Of a DNA stretch of 64,000 nt, positions 1-8,220 are shown piece by piece. The DNA lies in NCBI RefSeq assembly GCF_000717645.1, contig NZ_JNZZ01000032.1, positions 1 to 64,000 on the forward strand. The letters are read 5' to 3'. The translations under genes and the position numbers were made by a program. Position 1 is the first letter of the stretch. Each line of letters begins with the position of its first letter. This DNA is from Streptomyces californicus (GTDB lineage Bacteria > Actinomycetota > Actinomycetes > Streptomycetales > Streptomycetaceae). The notes under the pieces were generated by a model. The model ran no database searches and was not told the DNA's origin. It saw only the letters and a program-made list of their open reading frames with translations.

Positions 1-1
1 C

Positions 2-604
2 CCGGCCCCCCACCCCATCACCCCCACGCCTGCCGCGATCCCCACGCCTGCCACCGCCCCCGTCTACGCGCCCCGCCTGCTCGCCCCCGTCGTCACCGCG
101 GTCGTCTGCGTCGCCCTCGCCGCCGCCACCGGGGCGCGGCCGGAGCTGGCCGCGTGGCTGGCGCTGACGCCTGTCGCGGTGCTCCTCGCCGTGGTCGACC
201 GGCGGGTCCACCGGCTGCCCGACCCGCTGACGCTGCCCCTGGCGGCCGCGGCGGTCCTGCTGCTGGGCGGGGCGGCCCTGCTCCCCGGGGCCGCCGGGTC
301 CTGGACCTCCGGCCTGCTGGGCGGTCTGGCACTCGGCGGCTTCTACTTCCTGCTCTTCCTGATCAACCCGAACGGCATGGGCTTCGGCGACGTCAAGCTC
401 GCCCTCGCCCTGGGCGTGGCCCTCGGCTGGTACGGCTGGGCGGTGCTGTTCGTCGGCGGGTTCGCCGGGTTCCTGTTCGGTGCGGCGTACGGACTCGGCC
501 TGGTGCTCCTGCGCGGGGCGGGGCGGAAGACGGGCATCCCCTTCGGCCCGTTCATGATCACCGGAGCGCTGGCCGGCCTGCTGCTGGGCGCCCTGGCCGC
601 GTAA
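2..604 (+). CDS. Prepilin peptidase, A24 family (5' truncated by window edge)
   Basis: This is an integral-membrane aspartyl protease of the type IV prepilin leader peptidase family, which cleaves leaders of prepilin-like proteins at the cytoplasmic face. The open frame runs in from the left edge, so the true start lies upstream; 200 codons are visible. Two family hallmarks are present: an Asp in AVVDRRVHRLPDPLT and the second catalytic Asp in GFGDVKLALALG, each within or next to hydrophobic helices. At least five membrane segments can be traced. The fused N-terminal methyltransferase zinc domain of the long Gram-negative enzymes is not visible, as is usual in actinobacterial short forms. A starting residue cannot be assigned. 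No pilin gene is in the window, so the substrate is unknown. Confidence 0.9.
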   Translation, partial: PAPHPITPTPAAIPTPATAPVYAPRLLAPVVTAVVCVALAAATGARPELAAWLALTPVAVLLAVVDRRVHRLPDPLTLPLAAAAVLLLGGAALLPGAAGSWTSGLLGGLALGGFYFLLFLINPNGMGFGDVKLALALGVALGWYGWAVLFVGGFAGFLFGAAYGLGLVLLRGAGRKTGIPFGPFMITGALAGLLLGALAA

Positions 605-727
605 GCCCCGTACGACACTCAGCACAGCCCCGCACGTCACCCAGTACAGCCCTGTACGGCAGTCGATACAGCCCGTACGGCACGCAATCCATTCGCGCCC
701 CCGTTCCCCGCCTGACACGATTCCCCC

Positions 728-1558
728 ATGTCCGAACGACCCACCCCCACCCCCGACCCCGCCCCCGAAGAGCCCCCGGCCTTCGCCTCCGCGGCCTCCC
801 GCGACCGGTTCGAAGCCCTCGTCGCCGAGGCCGACGCCGTGTCCGTGGACGGCTGGGACTTCTCCTGGCTCGACGGCCGGGCCACCGAGCAGCGCCCCTC
901 CTGGGGGTACGCCCGCGCGATGGCCGACCGGCTCGGCCGGGCCCGCGCCGCGCTCGACCTCCAGACCGGGGGCGGCGAGGTGCTCGCCTCCGCGCCGAAG
1001 CTCCCGCCGGTCACCGTGGCCACCGAGGCGTGGCCGCCCAACGTCGCCCGAGCCACCGCCCTGCTGCACCCGCTCGGCGCGGCCGTCGTCGCCGACGAGG
1101 ACGAGCCGCCGCTGCCCTTTGCCGACGCCGCCTTCGACCTCGTGGTCAGCCGCCATCCGGTTACCACGTGGTGGGAGGAGATCGCCCGCGTCCTCACCCC
1201 CGGCGGGACGTACTTCTCCCAGCAGGTCGGTCCGGCCAGCGTCTTCGAACTCGTCGAGTACTTCCTCGGCCCGCAGCCGGCCGAGATCCGCCGCGCCCGT
1301 CACCCCGACGACGCGCGGGCCGCCGCGACGGCGGCCGGGCTCGACGTGGTGGACCTGCGCTTCGAGGAGCTGCGCACCGAGTTCCACGACATCGGCGCGG
1401 TGGTCTACTTCCTCCGCAAGGTGATCTGGATGGTGCCCGGCTTCACCGTCGAGCAGTACCGGCCCCGACTGGCCGCACTGCACCGGCGGATCGAGGAGGA
1501 GGGGCCCTTCCTCGCGCACACCACCCGCTTCCTGATCGAGGCCCGCAAACCCGGGTGA
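728..1558 (+). CDS. Class I SAM-dependent methyltransferase
   Basis: A 276-residue soluble protein with a Rossmann-type methyltransferase core. A glycine-rich SAM loop is visible as LQTGGGEVLASAP near residue 78. It is followed by a PNVARATALL segment, an acidic patch ahead of PFADAAFDLVVSRH, and the post-motif LTPGGTYFSQQVG typical of small-molecule methyltransferases. The substrate cannot be read from sequence. The ATG at 728 sits six or seven bases after a CACGAT box, with no purine-rich ribosome site between, so translation may be leaderless. Upstream, 605-727 contains no gene. It is a single gene unit; the next gene is 140 bases downstream with its own strong ribosome site. Confidence 0.88.
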   Translation: MSERPTPTPDPAPEEPPAFASAASRDRFEALVAEADAVSVDGWDFSWLDGRATEQRPSWGYARAMADRLGRARAALDLQTGGGEVLASAPKLPPVTVATEAWPPNVARATALLHPLGAAVVADEDEPPLPFADAAFDLVVSRHPVTTWWEEIARVLTPGGTYFSQQVGPASVFELVEYFLGPQPAEIRRARHPDDARAAATAAGLDVVDLRFEELRTEFHDIGAVVYFLRKVIWMVPGFTVEQYRPRLAALHRRIEEEGPFLAHTTRFLIEARKPG

Positions 1559-1699
1559 CCGGGGCCAGGCCGCGCCGATCCGCTCAACCCGCCCTCCCCG
1601 TACGCCAGTTCATCGGCGCCCACACGCAACGGGATCGACCGGAGAGCCGTCCTACCCATCGGAGCGACGCACACACGCAGAGCGAAGGAGAGGGCGGTC

Positions 1700-2161
1700 A
1701 TGACCGTGGAGCCAGAGGAGTGCGCGGTGCCCGCCGGGCGGGCCCGGCGCGGCAAGGCCGACTGGCTCACGGGGGCCGGGATCACCGCCGTCCTCGGCGT
1801 GTACTACCGGCCCGAGGGGCCGGCGGGTGAGCCGGAGGCCGTCGAGTTCGTCCTCGCGGACGGCCAGTCCGTCCTGCTGACCTGCACCTCCGAGCGCACG
1901 CTGCGCGTCACCCCGGGCGCCTGGCCGCGGCTGCCCGACTGGTGCTTACCGGCGAGCCGTTGGCGGCACGCCCCGCCGGTCCAGCTCCCGCCGGTCCCGT
2001 ACGGGGGAGTGTGGACGGTCGTCGGCACCCAGGAGCTGAGGGACGCCGACGGCGAGGTGCTCCAGGCCGTGATCCGCTGCGAGGAGGGGGACTTCGTGGT
2101 CGTCGCCGGCGACACGATGGCGATCCGCTTCGCCCCCGGGCCCCCGCCGAACGCTCCCTGA
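1700..2161 (+). CDS. Conserved hypothetical protein with a TTA codon
   Basis: A 153-residue acidic protein without membrane segments or a domain I recognise. It begins MTVEPEECAVPAG and contains several short beta-strand-like stretches (AVEFVLADGQSVLLTC, LQAVIRCEEGDFVVVAG), suggesting a small all-beta fold. The start is well supported: GAAGGAGAGG lies just upstream of ATG 1700. Codon 83 (1946-1948) is TTA, read in Streptomyces by the bldA tRNA, so expression may be limited to late growth. The 3' end, including the stop codon, is tandemly duplicated just downstream (2135-2215). Function unknown. Confidence 0.75.
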   Translation: MTVEPEECAVPAGRARRGKADWLTGAGITAVLGVYYRPEGPAGEPEAVEFVLADGQSVLLTCTSERTLRVTPGAWPRLPDWCLPASRWRHAPPVQLPPVPYGGVWTVVGTQELRDADGEVLQAVIRCEEGDFVVVAGDTMAIRFAPGPPPNAP

Positions 2162-2215
2162 CCCGCCCACGCCTCCCGGGCCCCCGCCGAACGCCCCCTG
2201 ACCCGCCCCACGCAT
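2135..2215 (+). repeat. Tandem duplication of a gene tail
   Basis: Two near-identical copies of about 40 bases (2135-2174 and 2175-2215), each starting CCCGGGCCCCCGCCGAACG and carrying the TGACCCGCC stop region. The first copy encodes the last residues of the hypothetical protein; the second is non-coding. They differ by a few bases. Confidence 0.8.
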
Positions 2216-2573
2216 CCCGGGCCTCTTCGCGCGGCTCCCGAGCAGCGCCGCCGTACGGACGTCCGTGCGCGGCAGCCCGTGTCCGCGGCGGCCACCGGCG
2301 GCCGGGGCCCTGCAGCACCCGGGTGTGCGCGCCGGGCACCGCCGCCGCCTCCCGGGGCGCGAGCGGGGGCGTCAAGGCGGGGACGTCAGGCGGGGGCGTC
2401 AAGGCGGTGGCGTCCGGCGACCCCTCGATACGGAGGCCGATAACGCGGGCCGCCGACGAGGTCAGGGCTGGGTGCCGCCTGCTCGGAGCGCGGTCCGCCG
2501 ATTCCGGAGAGTGAGGGCGGAGTGGCGTGGCACGCGGCAGGACTTACGAAGGGTTATGGTGGAAACCCCCCCT
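2216..2573. other. Intergenic stretch without a supported gene
   Basis: GC-rich, with frames that lack a plausible start and ribosome site. Near 2555 a TATGGT box precedes a strong hairpin by about 15 bases, which could mark a very short transcript, but I see nothing coding. Confidence 0.4.
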
Positions 2574-2614
2574 CGGGCCGGTCCGTATCCCCCCCACGGA
2601 CCGGCCCGTTTTTT
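2574..2614 (+). terminator. Strong rho-independent terminator
   Basis: A perfect 13-bp inverted repeat (CGGGCCGGTCCGT / ACGGACCGGCCCG) with a 9-base loop, followed by six T on the plus strand. It is the only classical U-tract terminator I found in the window. It ends plus-strand transcription from the left before the convergent aldo/keto reductase gene. Confidence 0.88.
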
Positions 2615-2756
2615 CATGGGCCGACCCGTGGCGCGCGTGAGCCCACCGCAACGGTCGCCGGCAGCGGGCCGCATGGGCTCCCGCAGCGGTCACCCACAGG
2701 GGGCCGCGAGGGCCCCGCAACGGTCCGCCCGCACACCTGCGAGCCCACCCCGACAG

Positions 2757-2909
2757 CCCTCCGCAGACCCGGAGCGTGCCCCCGCCGGGACGGTTCCACG
2801 CAGGCGGCACCTCAGCAGCCCCCGGTCGGCCCTCCGCAGGCCCGGAGCAGGCCCCGACGGCCCTCCGCAAGCCCGGAGCAGGCCCCCGCCGGGACGGTTC
2901 CACGCAGGC
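2757..2909. repeat. Intergenic imperfect repeats
   Basis: Three imperfect copies of a unit beginning CCTCCGCARRCCCGGAGC. The first and last also share GCCGGGACGGTTCCACGCAGG (split over two stretches), with shorter degenerate copies around them. They lie between the terminator and the 3' end of the aldo/keto reductase gene. No coding role is apparent. Confidence 0.7.
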
Positions 2910-2951
2910 ACCGCCTGGGCGGCCCCCCCCAGGCCGGCCCTCCTCAGCGCC

Positions 2952-4001
2952 TCAGCCGCGCCCCGCCCAGATGTTGGTGCCCGCCGTGTCCACCGCGAAC
3001 GCGTCGATCTCCCGCAGCTCGTCGGCGGTCAGCGCCGGGGCCGCGAGGGCCGCCACGTTCTCCTCCAACTGCTTCACGCTCGACGCGCCGATCAGGGCCG
3101 ACGTCATACGGCTGTCCCGCAGCACCCACGCGATCGCGAGCTGGGCGAGCGACTGGCCCCGGCCGCGCGCGATCCCGTCGAGCCCGTTGAGCCGGCGGAC
3201 CACCTCGTCCGAGAGCAGCCCCGGGTCGAGCGACTTGCCCTGGGTGGCGCGCGAGCCCTCCGGGATGCCGTTCAGGTACTTGTTCGTGAGCAGGCCCTGG
3301 GCGAGCGGCACGAAGGAGATGCAGCCCATCCCGGCCGCCTCCAGCGTGTCCAGCAGTCCGTCGTCCTCGATCCAGCGGTTGATCATGGAGTAGGACGGCT
3401 GGTGGATCAGCGCCGGCACCCCCATCTCCCTGAGCAGCCGGGCGGCCTCGGCGGTCTGCTCCGCGGTGTACGAGGAGACGCCCGCGTACAGCGCCTTGCC
3501 CTGCCGGACGGCGGACGCCAGCGCGCCCATCGTCTCCTCCAGCGGGGTGTCCGGGTCGAAGCGGTGCGAGTAGAAGATGTCGACGTAGTCCACGCCCATC
3601 CGCTTCAGGGAGGCGTCGAGCGAGGACAGCAGGTACTTCCGCGAGCCCCACTCGCCGTACGGGCCGGGATGCATCAGATACCCGGCCTTGGTGGAGATGA
3701 CCAGTTCATCCCGGTAGCGGGCGAAATCCTGGGCGAAGAGCTTGCCGAAGTTCAGCTCGGCCGAACCGGGCGGCGGGCCGTAGTTGTTGGCCAGGTCCAA
3801 ATGGGTGACTCCGAGGTCGAAGGCGCGGCGCAGGATCGCCCGCTGGGATTCCAGGGTGCGGTCGTCGCCGAAGTTGTGCCACAGGCCCAGCGAGAGGGCG
3901 GGGAGCTTGAGGCCGCTGCGCCCGGTGCGGCGGTACTCCATGGCGTCGTAGCGCGTGTCGGCGGCGCGGTAGTACAGATCGGGGGAGAGGTAATCAGTCA
4001 C
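2952..4001 (-). CDS. mgrA: Aldo/keto reductase, L-glyceraldehyde-3-phosphate reductase type
   Basis: A 349-residue NADPH-dependent aldo/keto reductase with a TIM barrel, close to the YghZ/MgrA group that reduces L-glyceraldehyde 3-phosphate and methylglyoxal-like aldehydes. The catalytic tetrad can be traced: Asp in THLDLANNYGPP, Tyr in the same motif, Lys in VISTKAGYLMHP and His in DIFYSHRFDPDT. The N-terminal MEYRRTGRSGLKLPALSLGL is typical of the subgroup. The start is GTG at 4001, preceded by AAGGAGTG at an ideal distance. It is monocistronic, transcribed away from uppS with a shared upstream region of about 260 bases. The substrate assignment is by family only. Confidence 0.92.
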   Translation of the reverse strand: MTDYLSPDLYYRAADTRYDAMEYRRTGRSGLKLPALSLGLWHNFGDDRTLESQRAILRRAFDLGVTHLDLANNYGPPPGSAELNFGKLFAQDFARYRDELVISTKAGYLMHPGPYGEWGSRKYLLSSLDASLKRMGVDYVDIFYSHRFDPDTPLEETMGALASAVRQGKALYAGVSSYTAEQTAEAARLLREMGVPALIHQPSYSMINRWIEDDGLLDTLEAAGMGCISFVPLAQGLLTNKYLNGIPEGSRATQGKSLDPGLLSDEVVRRLNGLDGIARGRGQSLAQLAIAWVLRDSRMTSALIGASSVKQLEENVAALAAPALTADELREIDAFAVDTAGTNIWAGRG

Positions 4002-4265
4002 GTTTCACTCCTTATCACGGAGTTGTGACACACCGGGTTGGGCCCCCGTGACCCGCTCGCAGTAATGTGGCGGCTTCGGGGAATGCCGATGTGCGGCGCG
4101 GCGCAGGCCCGCGCGGCCGTGTCCAGTGGTAAGGGGTGCGGACCGCTCAGGGCGCGTCCGTGCGGCGCAGGCCGTGCAGCGATCCCCCGCGGGGGACGGC
4201 CCCCGGACCCCCGGCGACGGGGAGGGCGGGCCACGGGCCCGTACGGAACCGAGAGGGTGAAAGCA

Positions 4266-5027
4266 GTGAACTTCCGCGACCTGGTGTACAGGCTCTACGC
4301 GCGCCGGGTGGAAGGCCGCCTGGACCACGATCAGGTGCCCAAGCACATCGGGGTCATCCTCGACGGCAACCGGCGGTGGGCCAAGGCGTCCGGAGGATCG
4401 GCCGTGCAGGGCCACCAGGCCGGCGCGGACAAGATCTCCGAGCTGCTCGGCTGGTGCGACGAGACCGATGTCGAGGTCGTCACCCTCTGGATGCTCTCCA
4501 CGGACAACTTCGACCGCCCCGAGCACGAGCTGAAGCCGCTCCTCGGGATCATCGAGAACACCGTGCGCAACCTCGCGGCGGACGGCCGCTGGCGCGTCCA
4601 CCACGTCGGCACGCTCGACCTGCTCCCGGCCGAGACGCAGACGGTTCTCAAGGAGGCCGAGGAGGCGACGTCGGGCATCGACGGGATAATCGTCAACGTC
4701 GCGGTCGGCTACGGCGGCCGCCAGGAGATCGCGGACGCGGTGCGTTCGCTGCTCCAGGAGCACTCGGCGAAGGGCACCACCTTCGAGGAGCTGGCCGAGA
4801 TCGTCTCCACCGACCTGATCTCCGAGCACCTCTACACCCGGGGCCAGCCCGACCCCGACCTGGTGATCCGGACCAGCGGCGAGCAGCGCCTATCGGGCTT
4901 CATGCTCTGGCAGAGCGCCCATTCGGAGTACTACTTCTGCGAGGTCTTCTGGCCGGCCTTCCGCAAGGTCGACTTCCTGCGGGCGCTGCGCGACTACTCC
5001 GCCCGCCACCGCCGCTACGGAGCCTGA
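4266..5027 (+). CDS. uppS: Isoprenyl (undecaprenyl) diphosphate synthase, cis-prenyltransferase
   Basis: A 253-residue cytosolic or membrane-associated cis-prenyltransferase that adds isopentenyl units to an allylic diphosphate, making the lipid carrier for peptidoglycan and wall polymers. The active-site block HIGVILDGNRRWAKA (Asp33) is intact, as are TLWMLSTDNFDRP and the C-terminal RTSGEQRLSGFMLWQ and SEYYFCEVFWPAF. I chose GTG 4266 (MNFRDLVYRLYARRVEG) because GAGAGG lies nine bases upstream. GTG 4257 is the next in-frame option and would add three residues. Streptomycetes carry more than one such enzyme, so the exact chain length is not determined. The last codons are duplicated downstream (5004-5180), and a long hairpin follows. 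Confidence 0.95.
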   Translation: MNFRDLVYRLYARRVEGRLDHDQVPKHIGVILDGNRRWAKASGGSAVQGHQAGADKISELLGWCDETDVEVVTLWMLSTDNFDRPEHELKPLLGIIENTVRNLAADGRWRVHHVGTLDLLPAETQTVLKEAEEATSGIDGIIVNVAVGYGGRQEIADAVRSLLQEHSAKGTTFEELAEIVSTDLISEHLYTRGQPDPDLVIRTSGEQRLSGFMLWQSAHSEYYFCEVFWPAFRKVDFLRALRDYSARHRRYGA

Positions 5028-5180
5028 CCGCCTCCGTACGTACGCCCGTCAGCCGCCGCCGCGGAGCCGGACGCCTCCGTACGCACACCCGCCACCGCCG
5101 CTACGGAGCCTGAGCGCTTCCGTACGCACGCCCGTCAGCCGCCGCCGCTACGGAGCCTGAGCGCCTTTGTACGCCCGCCC
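5004..5180 (+). repeat. Repeated copies of the uppS tail
   Basis: About four degenerate copies of a 45-50 base unit. Each carries CGCCGCTACGGAGCCTGA (the uppS Arg-Arg-Tyr-Gly-Ala-stop end) followed by a CGCYTCCGTACG element and CGCCCGTCAGCC. The copies begin near 5004 (the true gene end), 5050, 5088 and 5140. This is array-like tail duplication without unique spacers. Confidence 0.75.
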
Positions 5181-5239
5181 GCACTCCACCGCCGTAACGA
5201 CGCCCGAGCGCCTCTGGCGCGACCGCCCGTCCGCCCGAT

Positions 5240-5281
5240 CCCTTCGGCTCCCCCGGTACCCGCGCCGGGGGAGCCGAAGGG
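5240..5281 (+). terminator. Hairpin terminator after uppS
   Basis: A perfect 17-bp stem (CCCTTCGGCTCCCCCGG / its complement at 5265-5281) around an 8-base loop, with no U-tract, as is common in Streptomyces. Confidence 0.85.
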
Positions 5282-5610
5282 CGTCTGCCGACGGGTCATC
5301 GCGCGTCCACCGGGACTTCTCCACACCGTGTCATATGCGGCGGCATGGCTTCGGACCGAACAGGGAATACCCCTGTCAGGTCGACGTCCGGTCATCAACC
5401 AGGCGGATGTCGCGTCCAAGTGAGCGGCACCCAGCCCGCTCGCCCGGGAGGCCCTTTGCGCACGAAGGACCGTAGAGAGTCCGCGGCCGATGCGGTGGCC
5501 GTGGTCCGGTCCGCGCCCAGGCGCCCGATCCCGGTCCGTCCTCTCCTTTCGGGGAGTTCCGCGACCGTTCGTCGCACTCCCCGACCTCGTCCGAGGGGGT
5601 ACGTCCTTCC
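5282..5610 (+). other. Leader region upstream of the PIN-PhoH gene
   Basis: About 330 bases without a supported gene. An 8-bp hairpin (CGGGGAGT 5550-5557 / ACTCCCCG 5576-5583) sits just before the likely ribosome site GAGGGGG (5593-5599). A promoter is presumably here but I cannot place it firmly. Confidence 0.4.
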
Positions 5611-6933
5611 GTGGTGACCAGCAGCAAGCGCCGCATGTCCGACCGGCGCACCTATGTTCTCGACACCAGCGTCCTGCTCGCCGATCCCGGGGCCATGTCC
5701 CGCTTCGACGAGCACGAAGTCGTGCTGCCGATCGTGGTGGTCACGGAACTGGAGGCCAAACGGCACCATCCCGAGCTCGGCTACTTCGCCCGGCAGGCCC
5801 TGCGCCTGCTGGACGACTTCCGGGTCCGGTACGGCCGCCTCGACGCCCCGATCCCGCTCGGCGAGCTGGGCGGCACGCTCCGCGTCGAACTGAACCACTC
5901 CGACCCGGGGGTCCTGCCCGCCGGCTACCGCCTGGGGGACAACGACTCACGCATCCTCGCGGTCGCGCGCAACCTCCAGGCCGAGGGGTACGACGTCACG
6001 GTCGTCTCCAAGGACCTGCCGCTCCGTATCAAGGCGTCCTCCGTCGGCCTCCTCGCCGAGGAGTACCGCGCGGAACTCGCCATCACGGACTCCGGCTGGA
6101 CCGGCATGAGCGAACTGTCCCTCGCCGGGGAACAGATCGACCTGCTGTTCGCCGAGGAGACGCTGTACGTTCCCGAGGCCGCCGAGCTGCCCGTGCACAC
6201 CGGTCTGGTCCTCCAGTCCGAACGGGGCAAGGCGCTCGGCCGGGTCACCGCCGAGGGCAACGTACGGCTGGTGCGCGGCGACCGGGAGGCGTTCGGCATC
6301 CACGGGCGCAGCGCGGAGCAGCGGATCGCGCTCGACCTCCTCCTCGACAGCGACGTCGGCATCGTGTCGCTGGGCGGCCGCGCGGGCACCGGCAAGTCTG
6401 CGCTGGCCCTCTGCGCCGGTCTGGAGGCCGTGCTGGAGCGCCGCCAGCACAAGAAGGTGATGGTCTTCCGCCCACTGTACGCGGTGGGCGGCCAGGAGCT
6501 CGGCTACCTCCCCGGCAGCGAGGCCGAGAAGATGAGCCCCTGGGCGCAGGCGGTCTTCGACACGCTCTCGGCGGTCGCCGGGCGCGAGGTCATCGAGGAG
6601 GTGCTGGGGCGCGGGATGCTGGAGGTCCTGCCGCTCACCCACATCCGGGGCCGCTCGCTGCACGACGCCTTCGTGATCGTCGACGAGGCCCAGTCGCTCG
6701 AACGGAACGTCCTGCTGACCGTGTTGTCCCGGATCGGGGCGAATTCGCGTGTCGTGCTCACCCACGACGTGGCCCAGCGGGACAACCTCCGGGTCGGCCG
6801 GTACGACGGAGTCGTCGCCGTCGTCGAGAAACTGAAGGGCCATCCGCTGTTCGCGCACGTCACGCTCACGCGGTCGGAGCGTTCGCAGATCGCCGCGCTG
6901 GTGACCGAAATGCTGGAGGAAGGCCAGATCTGA
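5611..6933 (+). CDS. PIN-PhoH fusion ATPase (PhoH2 type)
   Basis: A 440-residue cytosolic protein with an N-terminal PIN nuclease domain (about residues 12-150) and a C-terminal PhoH-type ATPase domain (about 225-430). PIN acidic residues are visible in [12 protein letters not shown] (Asp18), [10 protein letters not shown] (Glu46), [11 protein letters not shown] (Asp110/112) and [11 protein letters not shown] (Asp135). The ATPase has Walker [13 protein letters not shown] (about 255-266) and Walker [12 protein letters not shown] (Asp358). Proteins of this architecture unwind and cleave RNA in mycobacteria (PhoH2). The start is the GTG pair at 5611/5614, with GAGGGGG upstream; ATG 5635 is possible. 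The short upstream antitoxin-like partner of mycobacterial phoH2 is not evident. Confidence 0.93.
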   Translation: MVTSSKRRMSDRRTYVLDTSVLLADPGAMSRFDEHEVVLPIVVVTELEAKRHHPELGYFARQALRLLDDFRVRYGRLDAPIPLGELGGTLRVELNHSDPGVLPAGYRLGDNDSRILAVARNLQAEGYDVTVVSKDLPLRIKASSVGLLAEEYRAELAITDSGWTGMSELSLAGEQIDLLFAEETLYVPEAAELPVHTGLVLQSERGKALGRVTAEGNVRLVRGDREAFGIHGRSAEQRIALDLLLDSDVGIVSLGGRAGTGKSALALCAGLEAVLERRQHKKVMVFRPLYAVGGQELGYLPGSEAEKMSPWAQAVFDTLSAVAGREVIEEVLGRGMLEVLPLTHIRGRSLHDAFVIVDEAQSLERNVLLTVLSRIGANSRVVLTHDVAQRDNLRVGRYDGVVAVVEKLKGHPLFAHVTLTRSERSQIAALVTEMLEEGQI

Positions 6934-6949
6934 CCCGCATGTCCCGTTG

Positions 6950-6988
6950 ATGCCGCCCGGCGAGCCAAAGAGCTTAGCCGGGCGGCAT
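6950..6988 (+). terminator. Terminator after the PIN-PhoH gene
   Basis: A 12-bp perfect stem (ATGCCGCCCGGC / GCCGGGCGGCAT) with a 15-base A-rich loop. Confidence 0.85.
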
Positions 6989-7164
6989 GCTGCTGCGCCG
7001 TCATTTCCGTAAAACCGGGGGGCCAAACGGGATGTGACGTTTCCCACGCAACATGGAATTGCCTCCCTGCGTCCCCGTCCGGCAGAGTCTTGCTTCCGTC
7101 AGGCCCCGCATACGGCACTTGGGCACCTCCAGAGGCGCCACGCACCACACAACTCAAGACGAGA

Positions 7165-7318
7165 CGCCCGTATGCCGCCCGCGAGCACCACGCGGCAACC
7201 TTCTCACCGAGGTTGCGCACCGGGCCCGTGCCTCCCGTGACCCATGCAGTAGGGAGGCCAGTGCCAGGGGCACGAACGCGCCCGCGAGGTCACCTAAGCG
7301 GGCGACGCTGGAAGGACA
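7165..7318 (+). promoter_or_regulatory. Candidate c-di-AMP (ydaO/yuaA) riboswitch leader
   Basis: The lytic transglycosylase gene has a long leader. Its 3' part contains GTAGGGAGGCC (near 7250), then GGGGCACGAACGCG and GGTCACCTAAGCGGGCG. This resembles, in order, the AGGGA...GAACCCG...CUMACCU...GGCG blocks of actinobacterial ydaO aptamers. GCCCGC near 7181 could pair with GCGGGC near 7300 as a closing helix. In Streptomyces this riboswitch class is known to control wall-lytic genes such as rpfA. The upstream GGGGAACC block is not clearly conserved here, so the call is tentative; a covariance-model search would decide. Confidence 0.4.
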
Positions 7319-7322
7319 CCAT

Positions 7323-8042
7323 GTGAGCCGGATCTCGGTCCGGGGGTTCGCCGTGGCATCTGCCACCGCGGTCACCACCGTAGGCGCCGTCGTAGGCGTT
7401 GCTGCGGGCGGCGCTCCTGCCGCCGACGACAACAACTTCGAGGCAGCCGCAGCCGATACCACGCTGCTCGCAGACATCCCCGCGGGCCAGCAGGCCCAGG
7501 TCCAGACCGCTTCGCTGATGCAGCAGGCCGATGCCCAGGCATCCGCCGCCGACGCCGCAGCGAAGAAGTCGGCCGAGGAGTCCGCCCGTCTCCAGGCCGC
7601 CAAGGACGCCAAGTCCAAGAAGAAGGCGGCCGAGGACCGGCTGGAGGCCGAGCGCAAGGCGGAGAAGGAGGCGAAGGAGAAGAAGGCTGCCGAGCGCGCC
7701 AGCCGTTCCTCCGTCCGCGACGCGTCCTCGTTCGCCGCCCAGGGCTCGTACACCGTGGCCCAGGTCCAGGCGATGGCCCGTCAGATGGTCCCCGCCGACC
7801 AGTTCCAGTGCTTCAGCAACATCGTGAACCACGAGTCGACCTGGAACTACCGCGCCAGCAACCCGTCCTCCGGTGCGTACGGACTGGTGCAGGCGCTCCC
7901 CGGCTCCAAGATGTCGTCCGCCGGCGCCGACTGGCAGACCAACCCGGCCACCCAGATCAAGTGGGGCCTCAGCTACATGGACAGCCGCTACGGCTCCCCG
8001 TGCGGCGCCTGGTCCTTCTGGCAGGCCAACAACTGGTACTAG
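7323..8042 (+). CDS. Secreted lytic transglycosylase-like (SLT) protein
   Basis: A 239-residue exported protein. An N-terminal signal-like segment (ISVRGFAVASATAVTTVGAV, ending in small residues) is followed by a Lys/Glu/Ala-rich helical stretch (about 75-135) likely to form a coiled coil. The C-terminal SLT/lysozyme-like domain has catalytic Glu in NIVNHESTWNY, with SSGAYGLVQALPGSKM and WGLSYMDSRYGSPCGAWSFW. It should cleave peptidoglycan glycan strands outside the membrane. The start is GTG 7323 after GGAAGGA; the overlapping ATG at 7321 meets a stop at once. The long leader may carry a c-di-AMP riboswitch. A strong hairpin follows the gene. Confidence 0.9.
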   Translation: MSRISVRGFAVASATAVTTVGAVVGVAAGGAPAADDNNFEAAAADTTLLADIPAGQQAQVQTASLMQQADAQASAADAAAKKSAEESARLQAAKDAKSKKKAAEDRLEAERKAEKEAKEKKAAERASRSSVRDASSFAAQGSYTVAQVQAMARQMVPADQFQCFSNIVNHESTWNYRASNPSSGAYGLVQALPGSKMSSAGADWQTNPATQIKWGLSYMDSRYGSPCGAWSFWQANNWY

Positions 8043-8074
8043 GGCGCGTCCCCGCACCCGCCTGCTCGACCTCC

Positions 8075-8108
8075 GAGGCCCCTCACCGTCCGTACGGTGA
8101 GGGGCCTC
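8075..8108 (+). terminator. Terminator after the transglycosylase gene
   Basis: A perfect 15-bp stem (GAGGCCCCTCACCGT / complement) around CCGT. Confidence 0.9.
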
Positions 8109-8220
8109 GCGCGTGTACCGTCGCATCCTGGCGCATCCGGGGTACGCGGAAGGCGCCGCGAGAAGCGCCGAGTCGTATCCCGGAGCGCTGAGCAGCGGAG
8201 ATGGGGGAAGGAAAGCAGGC

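Noticed and set aside
5004..5180. CRISPR-like repeat series after uppS
   Set aside because: Units are degenerate copies of the gene tail, there are no unique spacers of constant length, and there are no cas genes.
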